Shown: positions 25,932 through 34,280, counted from the stretch's first letter. The stretch is DNA of 64,000 bases from Psychrobacillus lasiicapitis (GCF_006861795.1 NZ_VDGH01000013.1:100786-164785); one strand, 5' to 3'. Numbers and translations are program-made. Notes: generated by a model not told the origin, from the letters alone.

Positions 25932-26138
25932 ATGGAAAACATAACATTGAATGTACAAGGAATGTCTTGTGGTCATTGTGTAAATGCTGTAGAAAGTAAC
26001 GTAGGAAAACTAGATGGAGTAGAGCAAGTAAAAGTTCATTTAGATGCAGGCAGAGTAGATGTTTCATTTGATAACGAAAAAGTAACAGTAGCTAAGATTA
26101 AAGAGACGATAGACGATCAAGGATATGACGTAGATTAA
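25932..26138 (+). CDS. copZ: Copper chaperone CopZ
   Basis: A 68-residue heavy-metal-associated domain with the Cu(I)-binding GMSCGHC motif near residues 11-17 and the C-terminal GYDVD typical of CopZ. It carries Cu(I) in the cytosol, normally to the CopA ATPase and to CsoR. The ATG at 25932 is chosen because the first ATG at 25923 sits only two bases after AAAAGGAG. CopA, usually the next gene, is absent from the whole window. Confidence 0.93.
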   Translation: MENITLNVQGMSCGHCVNAVESNVGKLDGVEQVKVHLDAGRVDVSFDNEKVTVAKIKETIDDQGYDVD

Positions 26139-26144
26139 TTCAGT

Positions 26145-26172
26145 AAGAGTGCTGTATTAGCACTCTCTTTCT
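26145..26172 (+). terminator. Terminator after copZ
   Basis: AAGAGTGCT pairs with AGCACTCT around a 5-nt loop, followed by a T-rich tract. Confidence 0.75.
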
Positions 26173-26183
26173 TACAACGATAT

Positions 26184-26205
26184 ATACCCCTATCCCGTAT
26201 GATAA
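26184..26205 (+). promoter_or_regulatory. Possible half CsoR operator at the YdhK-like gene promoter
   Basis: ATACCCCTATCCCGTAT (26184-26200) matches the left half of the csoR operator and is followed by a -10-like GATAAT. The right half is CCCGTAT rather than GGGTAT, so symmetry is poor. It may place the lipoprotein gene under the same copper control. Confidence 0.35.
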
Positions 26206-26326
26206 TGAAATGTGCAAGCTTAGTATACTGAGCGGACAAGTTTTTCCTCATTCTAGTGTATACAAGTAACAAGCTAACGCAATGTAAGTTAGTGAATATA
26301 TCAAAGTTGAAGGGCGAGTGATAAAG

Positions 26327-26911
26327 ATGAAAAAACAACTTATGCTAGGAGTTATATGTTTGACTGCAATATTTACACTGACAGCTTGTGCAGATGATAA
26401 AAGCGAAACGAACTCCAACGAAAATATGAATAGTAGTACAAGCAAAGAAGAAAGCGGGAACACAGATCACTCGATGATGCACCATTCTACTTCTGGGGAA
26501 GTTCCGGAAGGTTTGAAAGTTGCAGATAATCCTATTTACCCAGTAGGAAGTCAAGCAATTATCGAAACTGATCACATGCACGGGATGAAAGGTGCAGTAG
26601 CAACAATAGTAGGTGCCTACGATACAACAGTCTACACAATTTCCTATACTCCTACTACAGGTGGAGAAAAAGTGAGCAATCACAAATGGATTATTCATGA
26701 AGAGATCAAGGATGCTGGTGATGAAGCCTTAAAACCAGGATCAAAAGTAACGATAGAAGCTGATCATATGGAAGGGATGCAAGGTGCAACTGCTGAAATA
26801 GACTCAGCAGAAAAAACAACGGTTTATATGGTTGATTACACATCAACAACTGATGGAGAAAAGGTGACCAATCATAAATGGGTTACTGAAAGTGAACTGT
26901 CATCTAAATAA
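26327..26911 (+). CDS. YdhK-like lipoprotein with two DUF1541 repeats
   Basis: The 194-residue product has a signal peptide ending in the lipobox LTAC, a low-complexity Asn/Ser/Glu linker and a Met/His-rich patch (DHSMMHHS). Two related domains follow, each with ETDHMHGMKGA or EADHMEGMQGA and a closing EKVSNHKW or EKVTNHKW. The Met/His clusters suggest extracytoplasmic metal handling, fitting its place beside csoR-copZ. DUF1541 proteins are otherwise of unknown function. The ATG at 26327 is preferred over the GTG three codons upstream. Confidence 0.88.
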   Translation: MKKQLMLGVICLTAIFTLTACADDKSETNSNENMNSSTSKEESGNTDHSMMHHSTSGEVPEGLKVADNPIYPVGSQAIIETDHMHGMKGAVATIVGAYDTTVYTISYTPTTGGEKVSNHKWIIHEEIKDAGDEALKPGSKVTIEADHMEGMQGATAEIDSAEKTTVYMVDYTSTTDGEKVTNHKWVTESELSSK

Positions 26912-26937
26912 GTGTGTTTTCGGATTAGTGAGTGGCC

Positions 26938-26970
26938 TAAGGTGCTGTCTTCTATGGACAGCACTTTTTT
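26938..26970 (+). terminator. Terminator after the YdhK-like gene
   Basis: AAGGTGCTGTC pairs with GACAGCACTTT around a 7-nt loop, followed by T. Confidence 0.88.
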
Positions 26971-27085
26971 ATATGACTCAAATCAATAACATGTTATTGA
27001 CTTCTTTATTTTAGTTTAAACCAATACTTATAGGGAAAATAAATAATTATTAAATCAATAATTTAAAATAGTAGGAGGAGTTTTG

Positions 27086-27412
27086 ATGAACCTAAAATAT
27101 GATGAATGTATTAAAGCTTGCTTAGAGTGCCTAAAGGCTTGTAATACCTGCTTTGATGCATGTTTACAAGAAGATGATGTGAAAATGATGGCAGAATGCA
27201 TCCGATTAGATCGGGCATGTGCTGATATTTGTGCCTTTGCAATACAAGCTATGACTTCAAATAATCCATTTGTTAAGGAAATTTGCCAACTTTGCGCGGA
27301 AATCTGTTATCGCTGTGCAGAAGAATGTGCTAAGCATGATCATGAACATTGTCAAAAGTGTGCGGAGGCATGTCGTAAATGTGCGGAAGTATGTCGTGAG
27401 ATGAGTTTATAA
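27086..27412 (+). CDS. Cys-rich four-helix-bundle copper storage protein (Csp-like)
   Basis: The 108-residue protein contains 19 cysteines, nearly all spaced CxxxC or CxxC along helices (CIKACLECLKACNTCFDAC and, at the end, CAEACRKCAEVC), with HDHEHC near the C-terminus. This is the pattern of cytosolic Csp3 proteins, whose bundle core binds many Cu(I) ions. No signal peptide, so it should act in the cytosol. AGGAGGAG sits 5 nt before the ATG. It completes a copper cluster with csoR, copZ and the Met/His-rich lipoprotein. Confidence 0.9.
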   Translation: MNLKYDECIKACLECLKACNTCFDACLQEDDVKMMAECIRLDRACADICAFAIQAMTSNNPFVKEICQLCAEICYRCAEECAKHDHEHCQKCAEACRKCAEVCREMSL

Positions 27413-27433
27413 TGGAAAAAGAGTAATTTAATT

Positions 27434-27474
27434 AAGGCTATTGCCAAACTAAAGTGAGTTTGACAGTAGCCTTA
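27434..27474 (+). terminator. Terminator after the copper storage gene
   Basis: AAGGCTATTGCCAAACT pairs with AGTTTGACAGTAGCCTT with one mismatch around a 6-nt loop. Confidence 0.8.
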
Positions 27475-27660
27475 AATAATTTTTAACGACAAATATAAAG
27501 TGAACCTATATTTTAAAAGAATTTGTTATTACTTCATGTTTTTCATACGGTAATCTGTTGCAAGACATGTTCCGAAAAGGTAGTATTAAATGAATTAAAG
27601 TAAATGAAAGCCTAGAATTCAAAGTTGGCTTTTTGGTTGATGACGAAAGCAGGTGAACAG

Positions 27661-28608
27661 ATGCAATTATTATTTTTAGGGACAGGTGCAGGAATGCCTT
27701 CAAAGCAACGAAATACAACTGCCACTGTATTAAAATTACTCGATGAGCGGGGAACATTTTGGATGTTTGACTGTGGGGAGGCAACACAACATCAAATATT
27801 ACATACTACTTTAAAACCGCGTAAATTAGAGAAATTGTTTATCACACATTTACATGGAGACCATATATACGGGCTGCCTGGTTTGCTTGGTTCTCGTTCT
27901 TTTTTAGGTGGAGATGAACCCCTTACGATTTATGGACCAGCTGGTATTAAAGCTTGGATTGAAGTAACACTTGCTACATCAAAAACACATATTAAATATG
28001 CACTGAATATTATGGAAATCGAAGAAGGTATTATTTTTGAAGATGATCAATTCATTGTAGAAGCAAAATTTCTTGAACATGTTATTCCTTGTTTTGGGTA
28101 CAAAGTGACGCAAAAAGCACTACCTCCTGAATTGTTGATTGAAAAAACGGATGCACTTGGTGTTCCAAGAGGTCCTTTACTAAGACAATTAAAAGAAGGT
28201 CATGATGTAGAGTTAGCAGATGGTCGAATCGTTAAGAGTTCCGAAGTAACAGGGGAACCAAAAGATGGATTCCAAGTAACTATATTAGGCGATACAAAAT
28301 TTTGCGAGAGCTCAATTTTACTGAGTAAGAGATCAGATATTGTCGTGCATGAAGGAACGTTTGACCAAGAAACGGCTGAACTAGCGGGTTTGTACGGACA
28401 TTCCACTATAATAGATGCAGCAAATGTGTGTAAAGAAGCTGAGGCCAAGCACTTGATTGTCAATCATATAAGTGCAAGATTTATGCCATCAGATATAAAA
28501 AACATGATTGCCCAGGTAGCACATTATGAGTTTCCCATATACGTAGCGGAGGATTTTGCTGAATATGATTGGTCAAGTGGGTTATTAAAGAAGATTCCGA
28601 GGGCGTAG
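27661..28608 (+). CDS. rnz: Ribonuclease Z (tRNA 3' endonuclease)
   Basis: The 315-residue zinc enzyme trims the 3' trailer from tRNA precursors. It shows LGTGAGMPSKQRNTT at the start, the metal site HLHGDH at residues 63-68, the long-arm segment PRGPLLRQLKEG, LGDTKFCESS, HEGTFD, GHSTIIDAA and NHISAR. The ATG at 27661 follows AGCAGGTG and starts the protein as the family does; the frame from 27625 adds 12 unrelated residues. In B. subtilis it lies near proI and yqjP, as here. Confidence 0.95.
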   Translation: MQLLFLGTGAGMPSKQRNTTATVLKLLDERGTFWMFDCGEATQHQILHTTLKPRKLEKLFITHLHGDHIYGLPGLLGSRSFLGGDEPLTIYGPAGIKAWIEVTLATSKTHIKYALNIMEIEEGIIFEDDQFIVEAKFLEHVIPCFGYKVTQKALPPELLIEKTDALGVPRGPLLRQLKEGHDVELADGRIVKSSEVTGEPKDGFQVTILGDTKFCESSILLSKRSDIVVHEGTFDQETAELAGLYGHSTIIDAANVCKEAEAKHLIVNHISARFMPSDIKNMIAQVAHYEFPIYVAEDFAEYDWSSGLLKKIPRA

Positions 28609-28634
28609 CACCACTCGGGATCTTTTATTTTTTT
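28591..28634 (+). terminator. Intrinsic terminator of rnz
   Basis: AGATTCCGAG and CTCGGGATCT form a stem that overlaps the last rnz codons, followed by TTTTATTTTTTTT. The stem also covers the 3' side of the small minus-strand gene. Confidence 0.82.
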
Positions 28635-28780
28635 TCAATGATAACTAAACTTAATGTAGCAACTGGTCCGATAATAAGTGATAAAAGGAACCAATTTAAT
28701 CCGCTTCTGTTTTTTCCTTGTGCTATGCCTGCATTAATGAGGGCAAGGGTACCCCAACCGACAAAGTATGAATTATCCAT
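28625..28780 (-). CDS. Small membrane protein (51 aa)
   Basis: On the minus strand ATG at 28778-28780 opens a 51-codon frame behind AAAGGTG. The protein (YFVGWGTLALINAGIAQGKN, then FLLSLIIGPVATLSLVIIEKK) has two hydrophobic helices with a Gly/Asn/Arg turn, a pattern common among small Bacillales membrane proteins of unknown function. It is convergent with rnz, whose terminator overlaps its 3' end. No family name recognised. Confidence 0.6.
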   Translation of the reverse strand: MDNSYFVGWGTLALINAGIAQGKNRSGLNWFLLSLIIGPVATLSLVIIEKK

Positions 28781-28861
28781 ACAATCGTACACACCTTTCT
28801 CGTTGTTTGGTTGCTCTTAAATACCACTGGGTCTCCCTTAAACAGTTTTTCCCACGTCTAT

Positions 28862-29173
28862 CCCGCATTAACTGGCAGTAAGACTCCCACTTCAAGATTG
28901 AAGAAAAGCGAAAAGATAGGTGGGAGATCAACTGCTGGCATGCGCCCGATGAAATGATCCCAGACTAAGTACGCAACATCGTGTTGCTCCTGCGCAAAGC
29001 TCGTCGCAAAAAAAAAGAGCGTTTGCAACGTCTGTGTGACCCACATCGTGTGGGACACAACTAACAATCAGTGGGGGATGACGGGGACTAAAAGTGCGAC
29101 GTCCATGTCGCACCGTCCCCACTAGCACGTCCTGTGCGTCGAAAAACCCCCACTGATTGAAGTTTCACTTTAT
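28862..29173 (-). repeat. Structured 312-bp repeat, copy 1 (3' of proC)
   Basis: A 312-bp noncoding element bounded by CCCGCATTAAC and GTTTCACTTTAT, with near-identical copies at 34284-34595 and (shortened) 34596-34796. It folds into many hairpins: GGCAGT/ACTGC enclosing CTCCCAC/GTGGGAG, GCAACA/TGTTGC, CCCACA/TGTGGG, GCGAC/GTCGC and GCAC/GTGC with GTCCT loop. A 13-bp outer stem is CAATCAGTGGGGG/CCCCCACTGATTG. Its edge overlaps the proC stop codon, and it has the same orientation relative to proC as the other copies have to their upstream gene. Minus-strand frames inside it are artefacts. Confidence 0.9.
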
Positions 29174-29982
29174 TCGTACTGTTTTCCAAGAACACGAGAT
29201 TTGTTTTGGGCAGCGTCGATACAAGCAAATATTGCTTCGTTTACTTTATGCTGAACTAGCTGTTCTACGCCAGCTTCAGTTGTGCCACCTGGACTTGTAA
29301 CTTTTCTTCGAAGTTCGGATGGTTCAACATCGCCTCTTTTCAACATTTGTGCTGCACCCTCCATCGTTTGGATAAACAATTGACGTGCATCTTCAGAACA
29401 CAATCCATGCTGTACAGCTGCTGCTTCAAACTGCTCTGCAAAATAGTATAAGTAAGCAGGACCGCTTCCTGCAAGTGCCGTCACTACATGTAAATCATCC
29501 TCTTCAACTGCTTTCACTGAGCCAATTGCTTCTAATATATGGATAATTTCAAGCTTGGAATGCTCAGATACAAGTTCATTCCAACATACAGCAGAAGCAC
29601 TTAACCCAACTGCCGCAGAAGTATTTGGCATTACACGCGCTATTGGTCGGTCGCCTAAATGAGATGCGATTGTTTGAATGGACACACCTGCAATAACAGA
29701 TATAATCATCGCTTCTTTGTTTGTATAGGGAGCAATTTCATTGCAAGCTTCTATTGCATCTTTTGGTTTCATTGCCAAAACGACAATGTCTGCTTCTTTT
29801 AACGCTCTTTTCTCTTCACAAACAATCTGGACGTTATACGAACGTTTCAAATGTTCTAGCTGTTCCATATCTGATTTATTCATCACATGAATATGTGCAG
29901 GTGAAACTTTTTCCTCTTTCGTCAAGCCATTAATAATCGCCTCAGCCATTGCTCCAGCTCCCACAAATACGATCTTCGACAT
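29170..29982 (-). CDS. proC: Pyrroline-5-carboxylate reductase
   Basis: The 270-residue enzyme makes the last step of proline synthesis with NAD(P)H. The Rossmann start is IVFVGAGAMAEAIINGL. VLAMKPKD, AGVSIQTIASHLGD, RVMPNTSAAVGLSASAVC, the family motif VTALAGSGPAYLYYF and GGTTEAGVEQL follow in the usual order. The ATG at 29980-29982 lies 10 nt after AAAAGGAG; the longer frame runs back into the T-box leader. Regulation is by a proline-specific T-box upstream. Its stop codon overlaps the edge of the structured repeat. Confidence 0.95.
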   Translation of the reverse strand: MSKIVFVGAGAMAEAIINGLTKEEKVSPAHIHVMNKSDMEQLEHLKRSYNVQIVCEEKRALKEADIVVLAMKPKDAIEACNEIAPYTNKEAMIISVIAGVSIQTIASHLGDRPIARVMPNTSAAVGLSASAVCWNELVSEHSKLEIIHILEAIGSVKAVEEDDLHVVTALAGSGPAYLYYFAEQFEAAAVQHGLCSEDARQLFIQTMEGAAQMLKRGDVEPSELRRKVTSPGGTTEAGVEQLVQHKVNEAIFACIDAAQNKSRVLGKQYE

Positions 29983-30002
29983 GTACAATCCACTCCTTTT
30001 GG

Positions 30003-30250
30003 TCATATAAAAAAGCGCTCCCGTCCTATATAAATAAGGACGAAAACGCTTGTCTCCGCGGTACCACCTAAATTTGTCGATAAAAAATCGACACAACTTA
30101 ATCCTCCTTATCGCGGGAGGCACGACTATGTTTTCATAGTAGCTCCGAAGTAGGTTCGACATATGAGCGGGAGGTGAAACTTGCAGCGGGTCATTTCACT
30201 CTCTAGTACTCCATCATATATGTACTATTCTTCATCTTGGCTTTTAATTT
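30003..30250 (-). promoter_or_regulatory. Proline T-box riboswitch leader of proC
   Basis: On the minus strand the leader shows AGAGAG (about 30199-30206) and a specifier loop GAACCTACTTCGGAGC. There the codon CCU (30152-30154) reads as proline and should pair with tRNA-Pro. The T-box core AGGTGGTACCGCG (30056-30069) and a terminator stem AAGCG...CGCTT with a T run (30003-30051) follow. Uncharged tRNA-Pro would favour the antiterminator and switch on proC. Confidence 0.93.
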
Positions 30251-30263
30251 CTGAATTAATGAA

Positions 30264-30292
30264 ATTATATGTGTGTTCCAATAAAAAGTCAA
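30264..30292 (-). promoter_or_regulatory. Sigma-A promoter of the proC T-box transcript
   Basis: On the minus strand TTGACT (30287-30292) and a perfect TATAAT (30264-30269) are separated by exactly 17 bp, just upstream of the T-box leader. Confidence 0.88.
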
Positions 30293-30370
30293 CGTCCTTT
30301 TAGTGACGTCTTATGGAAAAAGCTGTACAATGGAATGAATAAGCATTCATAACAAAGGGGAACTGAGTAG

Positions 30371-31312
30371 ATGATACATAAAATTAGTGTGCCAACACCT
30401 TTTGCAGTAGGAGATGTGAATACGTATTTATTAAAAGGAGATGCATTAACGTTAGTGGACGTGGGACCAAAAACTGAAGAAGCTCATGCAGCACTCAAAA
30501 ATGGGATAAAAGAAGCTGGCTATGCACTAACAGATATTGAACAAGTGTTATTAACACACCATCATCCAGATCATGCCGGTTGGGTGGATGCATTTGAACA
30601 AGCTACCATATTAGGTCATGCTTATAATCAACCTTGGTTAACGAAAGATAAGGATTTCTTTCAGTTTCATGACAAGTTCTACCTGCAAAGTTTGATAGAA
30701 GAAGGGGTCCCAGAGAATTATTTGCGCTGGGTGGAAAAAATGAAAAGACCACTTCATTTTATTGGAAACCGTCCAGTTGAAAAAATTCTACAAGATGGGG
30801 ATATACTACCTGGTCATCCTGAGTATACAGTGTTAGAAACATTAGGCCACGCGCAAAGTCATCTCTCTTTTTGGTCAGAGAAAGAGAACGTGCTAATCGG
30901 TGGTGATTTAATAATAGACAAAATTTCATCCAACCCATTAATTGAGCCACCACTAAATAAAGAAAAACGGGCTAAATCCATGCTGCAATACAATGCGTCA
31001 TTGCAAAGAATCCAATCATTGCCAGTAGAAATGGTATATAGTGGGCATGGAGAGGAAGTTTATAATGTGTATGAGCTTCTTACAGTAAGACTTGAAAAAC
31101 AAAGGGAACGAGCGATGAAGGTTTTAGATATGATGAAAGATGGAGAGAAAACAATTTTTGAACTAACGCAGGAGCTATTTCCAAAAGTGTATGAAAAAGA
31201 ACTAGGATTAACGCTTTCCGAAACAATAGGGCAAGTCGATTATTTAATGGATAATGAATATATAACAGAAAGACGAACAGAAGAAGGGATTTTAATGTAT
31301 GGGCAAGCATAA
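30371..31312 (+). CDS. Metallo-beta-lactamase fold hydrolase, YqjP-like
   Basis: A 313-residue MBL-fold protein. The zinc-binding motif HHHPDHAG is near residue 62, GHAQSHLSFW near 160, GGDLIIDK near 178 and YSGHGEEV near 220, all as in glyoxalase II-like hydrolases. The C-terminal third (about 235-313) is a helical winged-helix-like add-on seen in this subgroup. Substrate unknown. The last 14 bp overlap the start of the SDR gene, so the two are translationally coupled; the pair follows proC in B. subtilis as well. Confidence 0.9.
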   Translation: MIHKISVPTPFAVGDVNTYLLKGDALTLVDVGPKTEEAHAALKNGIKEAGYALTDIEQVLLTHHHPDHAGWVDAFEQATILGHAYNQPWLTKDKDFFQFHDKFYLQSLIEEGVPENYLRWVEKMKRPLHFIGNRPVEKILQDGDILPGHPEYTVLETLGHAQSHLSFWSEKENVLIGGDLIIDKISSNPLIEPPLNKEKRAKSMLQYNASLQRIQSLPVEMVYSGHGEEVYNVYELLTVRLEKQRERAMKVLDMMKDGEKTIFELTQELFPKVYEKELGLTLSETIGQVDYLMDNEYITERRTEEGILMYGQA

Positions 31313-32051
31313 AAAAGTATGCATTACCGGCGCTACAAGTGGCGTCGGACTTTTGCTTGCTAAGAAATTGCAAGCGGATGGTTATGAAGTATGGGCTACA
31401 GGCAGAAATATAGCAGCTTTAGATGAATTAAATTTGTTAGGCATACATACAATACAAGCGGATTTAACAGTAGAACAATCATTCGAAAATCTATTTGAAG
31501 AGATGGGAACGCCCGATGTAGTCGTGCATTGTGCTGGAGTAGGTACATTTGCTTATTTAACAGATTTAGAAGAAACCCATATGGATCAAATGCTGCAGAT
31601 TAACGTGCTCGCACCGATGAAGCTTACAAAATACTTCGCTACAAAAATGAAAAAAAGAAGGAACGGCCATATCATTTTTGTCGCTTCACAGGCAGGAAAA
31701 GTCGCTACTCCAAAAGCAACTGTTTACGCAGCTTCTAAGCATGCTATTATAGGCTTCGCCAATGCAGTTCGTATGGAATTAAAGGAATTTGGAATAAAAA
31801 TATCGACCATTAATCCTGGACCAATCGATACACCATTTCTCGATTTAGCAGATCAAACCGGAAATTATCGCGAAAGACTAAGCAAGCATCTCCTCTCGCC
31901 TGAAACGGTTGTATCCTCTATTGAAAAAGTAATCCAGAATCCAGTTCGTGAGATAGATCTCCCGTCCTATATGAGTATTACAAGCAAATTATATGCAGTT
32001 TTCCCTAAAATGGTAGAAACAGTTGGGAAACGTTTTTTTACAAAAAAATAG
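31299..32051 (+). CDS. Short-chain dehydrogenase/reductase, YqjQ-like
   Basis: The 250-residue Rossmann protein has the cofactor motif TGATSGVGLLLA, the NADP-preferring ATGRN, the HCAGVG strand, a serine in VASQAGK and the catalytic YxxxK in YAASKHAIIG, followed by NPGPIDTPF. It is a classical SDR with unknown substrate. It overlaps the preceding MBL-fold gene by 14 bp. Confidence 0.9.
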   Translation: MGKHKKVCITGATSGVGLLLAKKLQADGYEVWATGRNIAALDELNLLGIHTIQADLTVEQSFENLFEEMGTPDVVVHCAGVGTFAYLTDLEETHMDQMLQINVLAPMKLTKYFATKMKKRRNGHIIFVASQAGKVATPKATVYAASKHAIIGFANAVRMELKEFGIKISTINPGPIDTPFLDLADQTGNYRERLSKHLLSPETVVSSIEKVIQNPVREIDLPSYMSITSKLYAVFPKMVETVGKRFFTKK

Positions 32052-32092
32052 TGGATCAATAAAACAAGCCTACTAGAAAAGGATGAGAAAAG

Positions 32093-32518
32093 ATGCAGTT
32101 TCATATTACAAAAGAGACGGATAAGGAAGCAGTTAAATATATTAATAACGAGTTATATCAATTTAATTTAGAACATTTTCCCGAAGATTTAAGGGGCAGA
32201 TATAAGGAAATAAATCTTTTTGTACGAAATGAAAATGACCATGTTTGTGGAGGGTTAATAGGCGAGATCTGTTGGAACTGGTTAGAAATCCAAATATTAA
32301 TTGTGAACGAGAATGTAAGGAAATTGGGGCTTGGAACAAAACTATTATTAGAAGCAGAGCAAGTAGCCCGAGATAATCAGTGCGATTTCATTAAGCTCGA
32401 CACACTTAGTTTTCAAGCTTTAGATTTTTACCAAAAACATGATTACGAAGTATATGGCTGCATTGACTACGTAGGAAGAGAGCATAAGCATTATTATTTG
32501 AAAAAGGATTTGAAGTAA
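32093..32518 (+). CDS. GNAT family N-acetyltransferase
   Basis: A 141-residue GNAT protein with the core strand IQILIVNENVRKLGLGTKLLLEAEQVAR (acetyl-CoA loop RKLGLGT), then DTLSFQALDFYQKHDYEVYGCI and a basic end. Substrate cannot be told. GAAAAGGATG precedes the ATG; single gene after the SDR. Confidence 0.88.
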   Translation: MQFHITKETDKEAVKYINNELYQFNLEHFPEDLRGRYKEINLFVRNENDHVCGGLIGEICWNWLEIQILIVNENVRKLGLGTKLLLEAEQVARDNQCDFIKLDTLSFQALDFYQKHDYEVYGCIDYVGREHKHYYLKKDLK

Positions 32519-32528
32519 GCTCTTTTAA

Positions 32529-32890
32529 ATGACAAGGACTAGTTGCGAAGTAAATGTGATAAGAATTAAGAAGATTTTTTGGATTTTCTTAGTTATTATC
32601 CTTTTAGGAATAATAATTATACCTATAGTAACAATCCAAGCAAATAAACATACCTATAAAAAGAGAGTGGCTAATTATTTAATAGAAGAAAAGGTCTATG
32701 AGAAAAGAGAATCGAATCGTTAGAGGCCAAATGGGGATTCAAGCTTCCAGCTTATTATGTAATTGTAACCTTCAACAATGAAACATATGTAGAGTATGTC
32801 TATTTAGCACGTAACAACAACATCCTCCAATTTAATTACAAAATCATCGGGGAAGGACAGAAAAAGGGAATAAAAGAGAATAAATTATGA
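32529..32890 (+). pseudogene. Frameshifted DUF3139-like membrane protein gene
   Basis: The first frame has one membrane helix (FWIFLVIILLGIIIIPIV) and reads VANYLIEEKVYEK before a stop at TAG 32721-32723. Two bases along in the -1 frame it goes on as ESLEAKWGFKLPAYYVIVTF and YVEYVYLARN to TGA 32888-32890. Helix, YLIEEKxY and WGFKLPAYYVIVTF in this order are the DUF3139 pattern. Loss of one A in the A run near 32704 explains the break. Start is uncertain (ATG 32529 or a GTG near 32555). Confidence 0.7.
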
Positions 32891-33010
32891 TCCATGGTAT
32901 TAAACTACCCTCTACTTGTCTAGAATGATCCTTTCATCTTTTACTATTTGATAAAAAATTGCTTAAATCCTTCTAAATTAACTGCTTTTATAGAAACCAT
33001 AATACTTTAT

Positions 33011-33057
33011 TTGACTATAATAGATTGTAATAATATACTAACTTACGTTATGTAAGT
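33011..33057 (+). promoter_or_regulatory. Promoter and palindromic operator of the FAD monooxygenase gene
   Basis: TTGACT (33011-33016) and TATACT (33034-33039) are 17 bp apart. Immediately downstream, where transcription should start, lies the palindrome ACTTACGTTATGTAAGT (33041-33057), a repressor-type operator. No regulator gene stands next to it. Confidence 0.65.
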
Positions 33058-33133
33058 AATAATGAGTTATTGAAGAAATTTGGGTTAGTCAAACTTGTAA
33101 AGTTATCGATTATCCACAGCAGGAGGATAAGAA

Positions 33134-34216
33134 GTGAATTATAAAGTAGATGTATGTGTTGTAGGAGCAGGGCCAGGAGGAGCATTGCTTGCTTATTTAC
33201 TCGCAAAGAAAAATGTATCGGTTCTTCTCTTAGAGCAGCATTCGGCTGTTGGGAAGGCTTTTCGTGGGGAACATTTAAACGAAGAAGGAGAAGCAATTTT
33301 AAAGGAGCATGGACTTTTTGAGAAAATCGAACAACTAGGTCTACTTCGTATGGAAAAACTAGAATATTGGCATAAAGGCGAGCCTTTTAAAACAATATTA
33401 CCAGATCCACAAGTAGGTCATTTAGGCATACATGTTCCACAGAAGCATCTATTATCAATATTATTGGAAGCAGGGGAAGCGTATCCCGCTTTTCAGTCAA
33501 TGATGAACACGAGAGTAGTAGAGCTACTAAAGGATGATGCTGGCTTTTATAATGGAGTCCGTGCTGTAAAAGACGGGGAGGAGATTTTCATTGAAAGTCA
33601 GCTAATTATTGGAGCAGATGGTCGTTATTCTACTGTTCGAAAAAAAGCAGAAATTGATGTAACAATTCGTAAACATGGATTTGACTTGCTTTGGGCGAGA
33701 ATTCCTGCTCCAGCTGATTGGGAGCCATCGATCAGAATGGCACTTATTGACGGAAAACAATTATCTCTGTTCACCCAAGCACAGGGCTTTATCCAAATTG
33801 GCTGGAATATTGAAGAAGGGTCTTTTCCTCAGTTAAGAAAGCAGCCGTTTACTCCTTTTATCGACCAACTAACCGAAGCGTTTCCTCAGCTGGAAGAAAC
33901 GGTTCACAATCATATTCAATCGTGGAAAGATTTCGTATTACTGGATGTATATAGCTCAACAAGTGAGAGCTGGGGGAAAAACGGTGTTGCATTAATCGGG
34001 GATGCAGTGCATACGATGACTCCAACTGGAGCTTTTGGTTTAAATAGTGCACTGAAAGATGCTGATTTTCTAGCATCGCTTATTGATCAAAATTATATCT
34101 CCCAGCTTAATTATATGGAATGTGCGAATGCAAGGAAAAAAGAAGTAGAAAATCTACAAGAGATTCAAGTAGAAAAAGAGCAGGCATTTGCCTCGAATTT
34201 TGTTGTCGTAGTCTAA
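33134..34216 (+). CDS. FAD-dependent monooxygenase/oxidoreductase (PHBH/UbiH fold)
   Basis: The 360-residue flavoprotein has the dinucleotide motif VVGAGPGGALLAYLLA with LLLEQH, then RGEHLNEEG, the FAD/NAD motif IIGADGRYSTVRK near residue 160 and the second FAD motif ALIGDAVHTMTPTGAFGLNSAL near 290. These define group A aromatic monooxygenases and related oxidoreductases such as geranylgeranyl reductases. Substrate unknown. AGGAGGATAAG precedes the GTG start. Monocistronic with a terminator behind. Confidence 0.88.
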   Translation: MNYKVDVCVVGAGPGGALLAYLLAKKNVSVLLLEQHSAVGKAFRGEHLNEEGEAILKEHGLFEKIEQLGLLRMEKLEYWHKGEPFKTILPDPQVGHLGIHVPQKHLLSILLEAGEAYPAFQSMMNTRVVELLKDDAGFYNGVRAVKDGEEIFIESQLIIGADGRYSTVRKKAEIDVTIRKHGFDLLWARIPAPADWEPSIRMALIDGKQLSLFTQAQGFIQIGWNIEEGSFPQLRKQPFTPFIDQLTEAFPQLEETVHNHIQSWKDFVLLDVYSSTSESWGKNGVALIGDAVHTMTPTGAFGLNSALKDADFLASLIDQNYISQLNYMECANARKKEVENLQEIQVEKEQAFASNFVVVV

Positions 34217-34222
34217 AGAATT

Positions 34223-34280
34223 TAACGCACTTCTATACAAAATAGGTCTAATTAGCCTTTTGTATAGAGGTGCGTTATTT
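34223..34280 (+). terminator. Long terminator after the FAD gene
   Basis: AACGCACTTCTATACAAAA pairs with TTTTGTATAGAGGTGCGTT around a 15-nt loop, followed by ATTTTAT, which also forms the left edge of the structured repeat. Confidence 0.85.

Noticed and set aside
28858..29128. Two overlapping minus-strand frames that look conserved with frames at 34280-34550
   Set aside because: The similarity is that of the structured repeat DNA. Both frames shift relative to each other, and pairing rather than coding is conserved.
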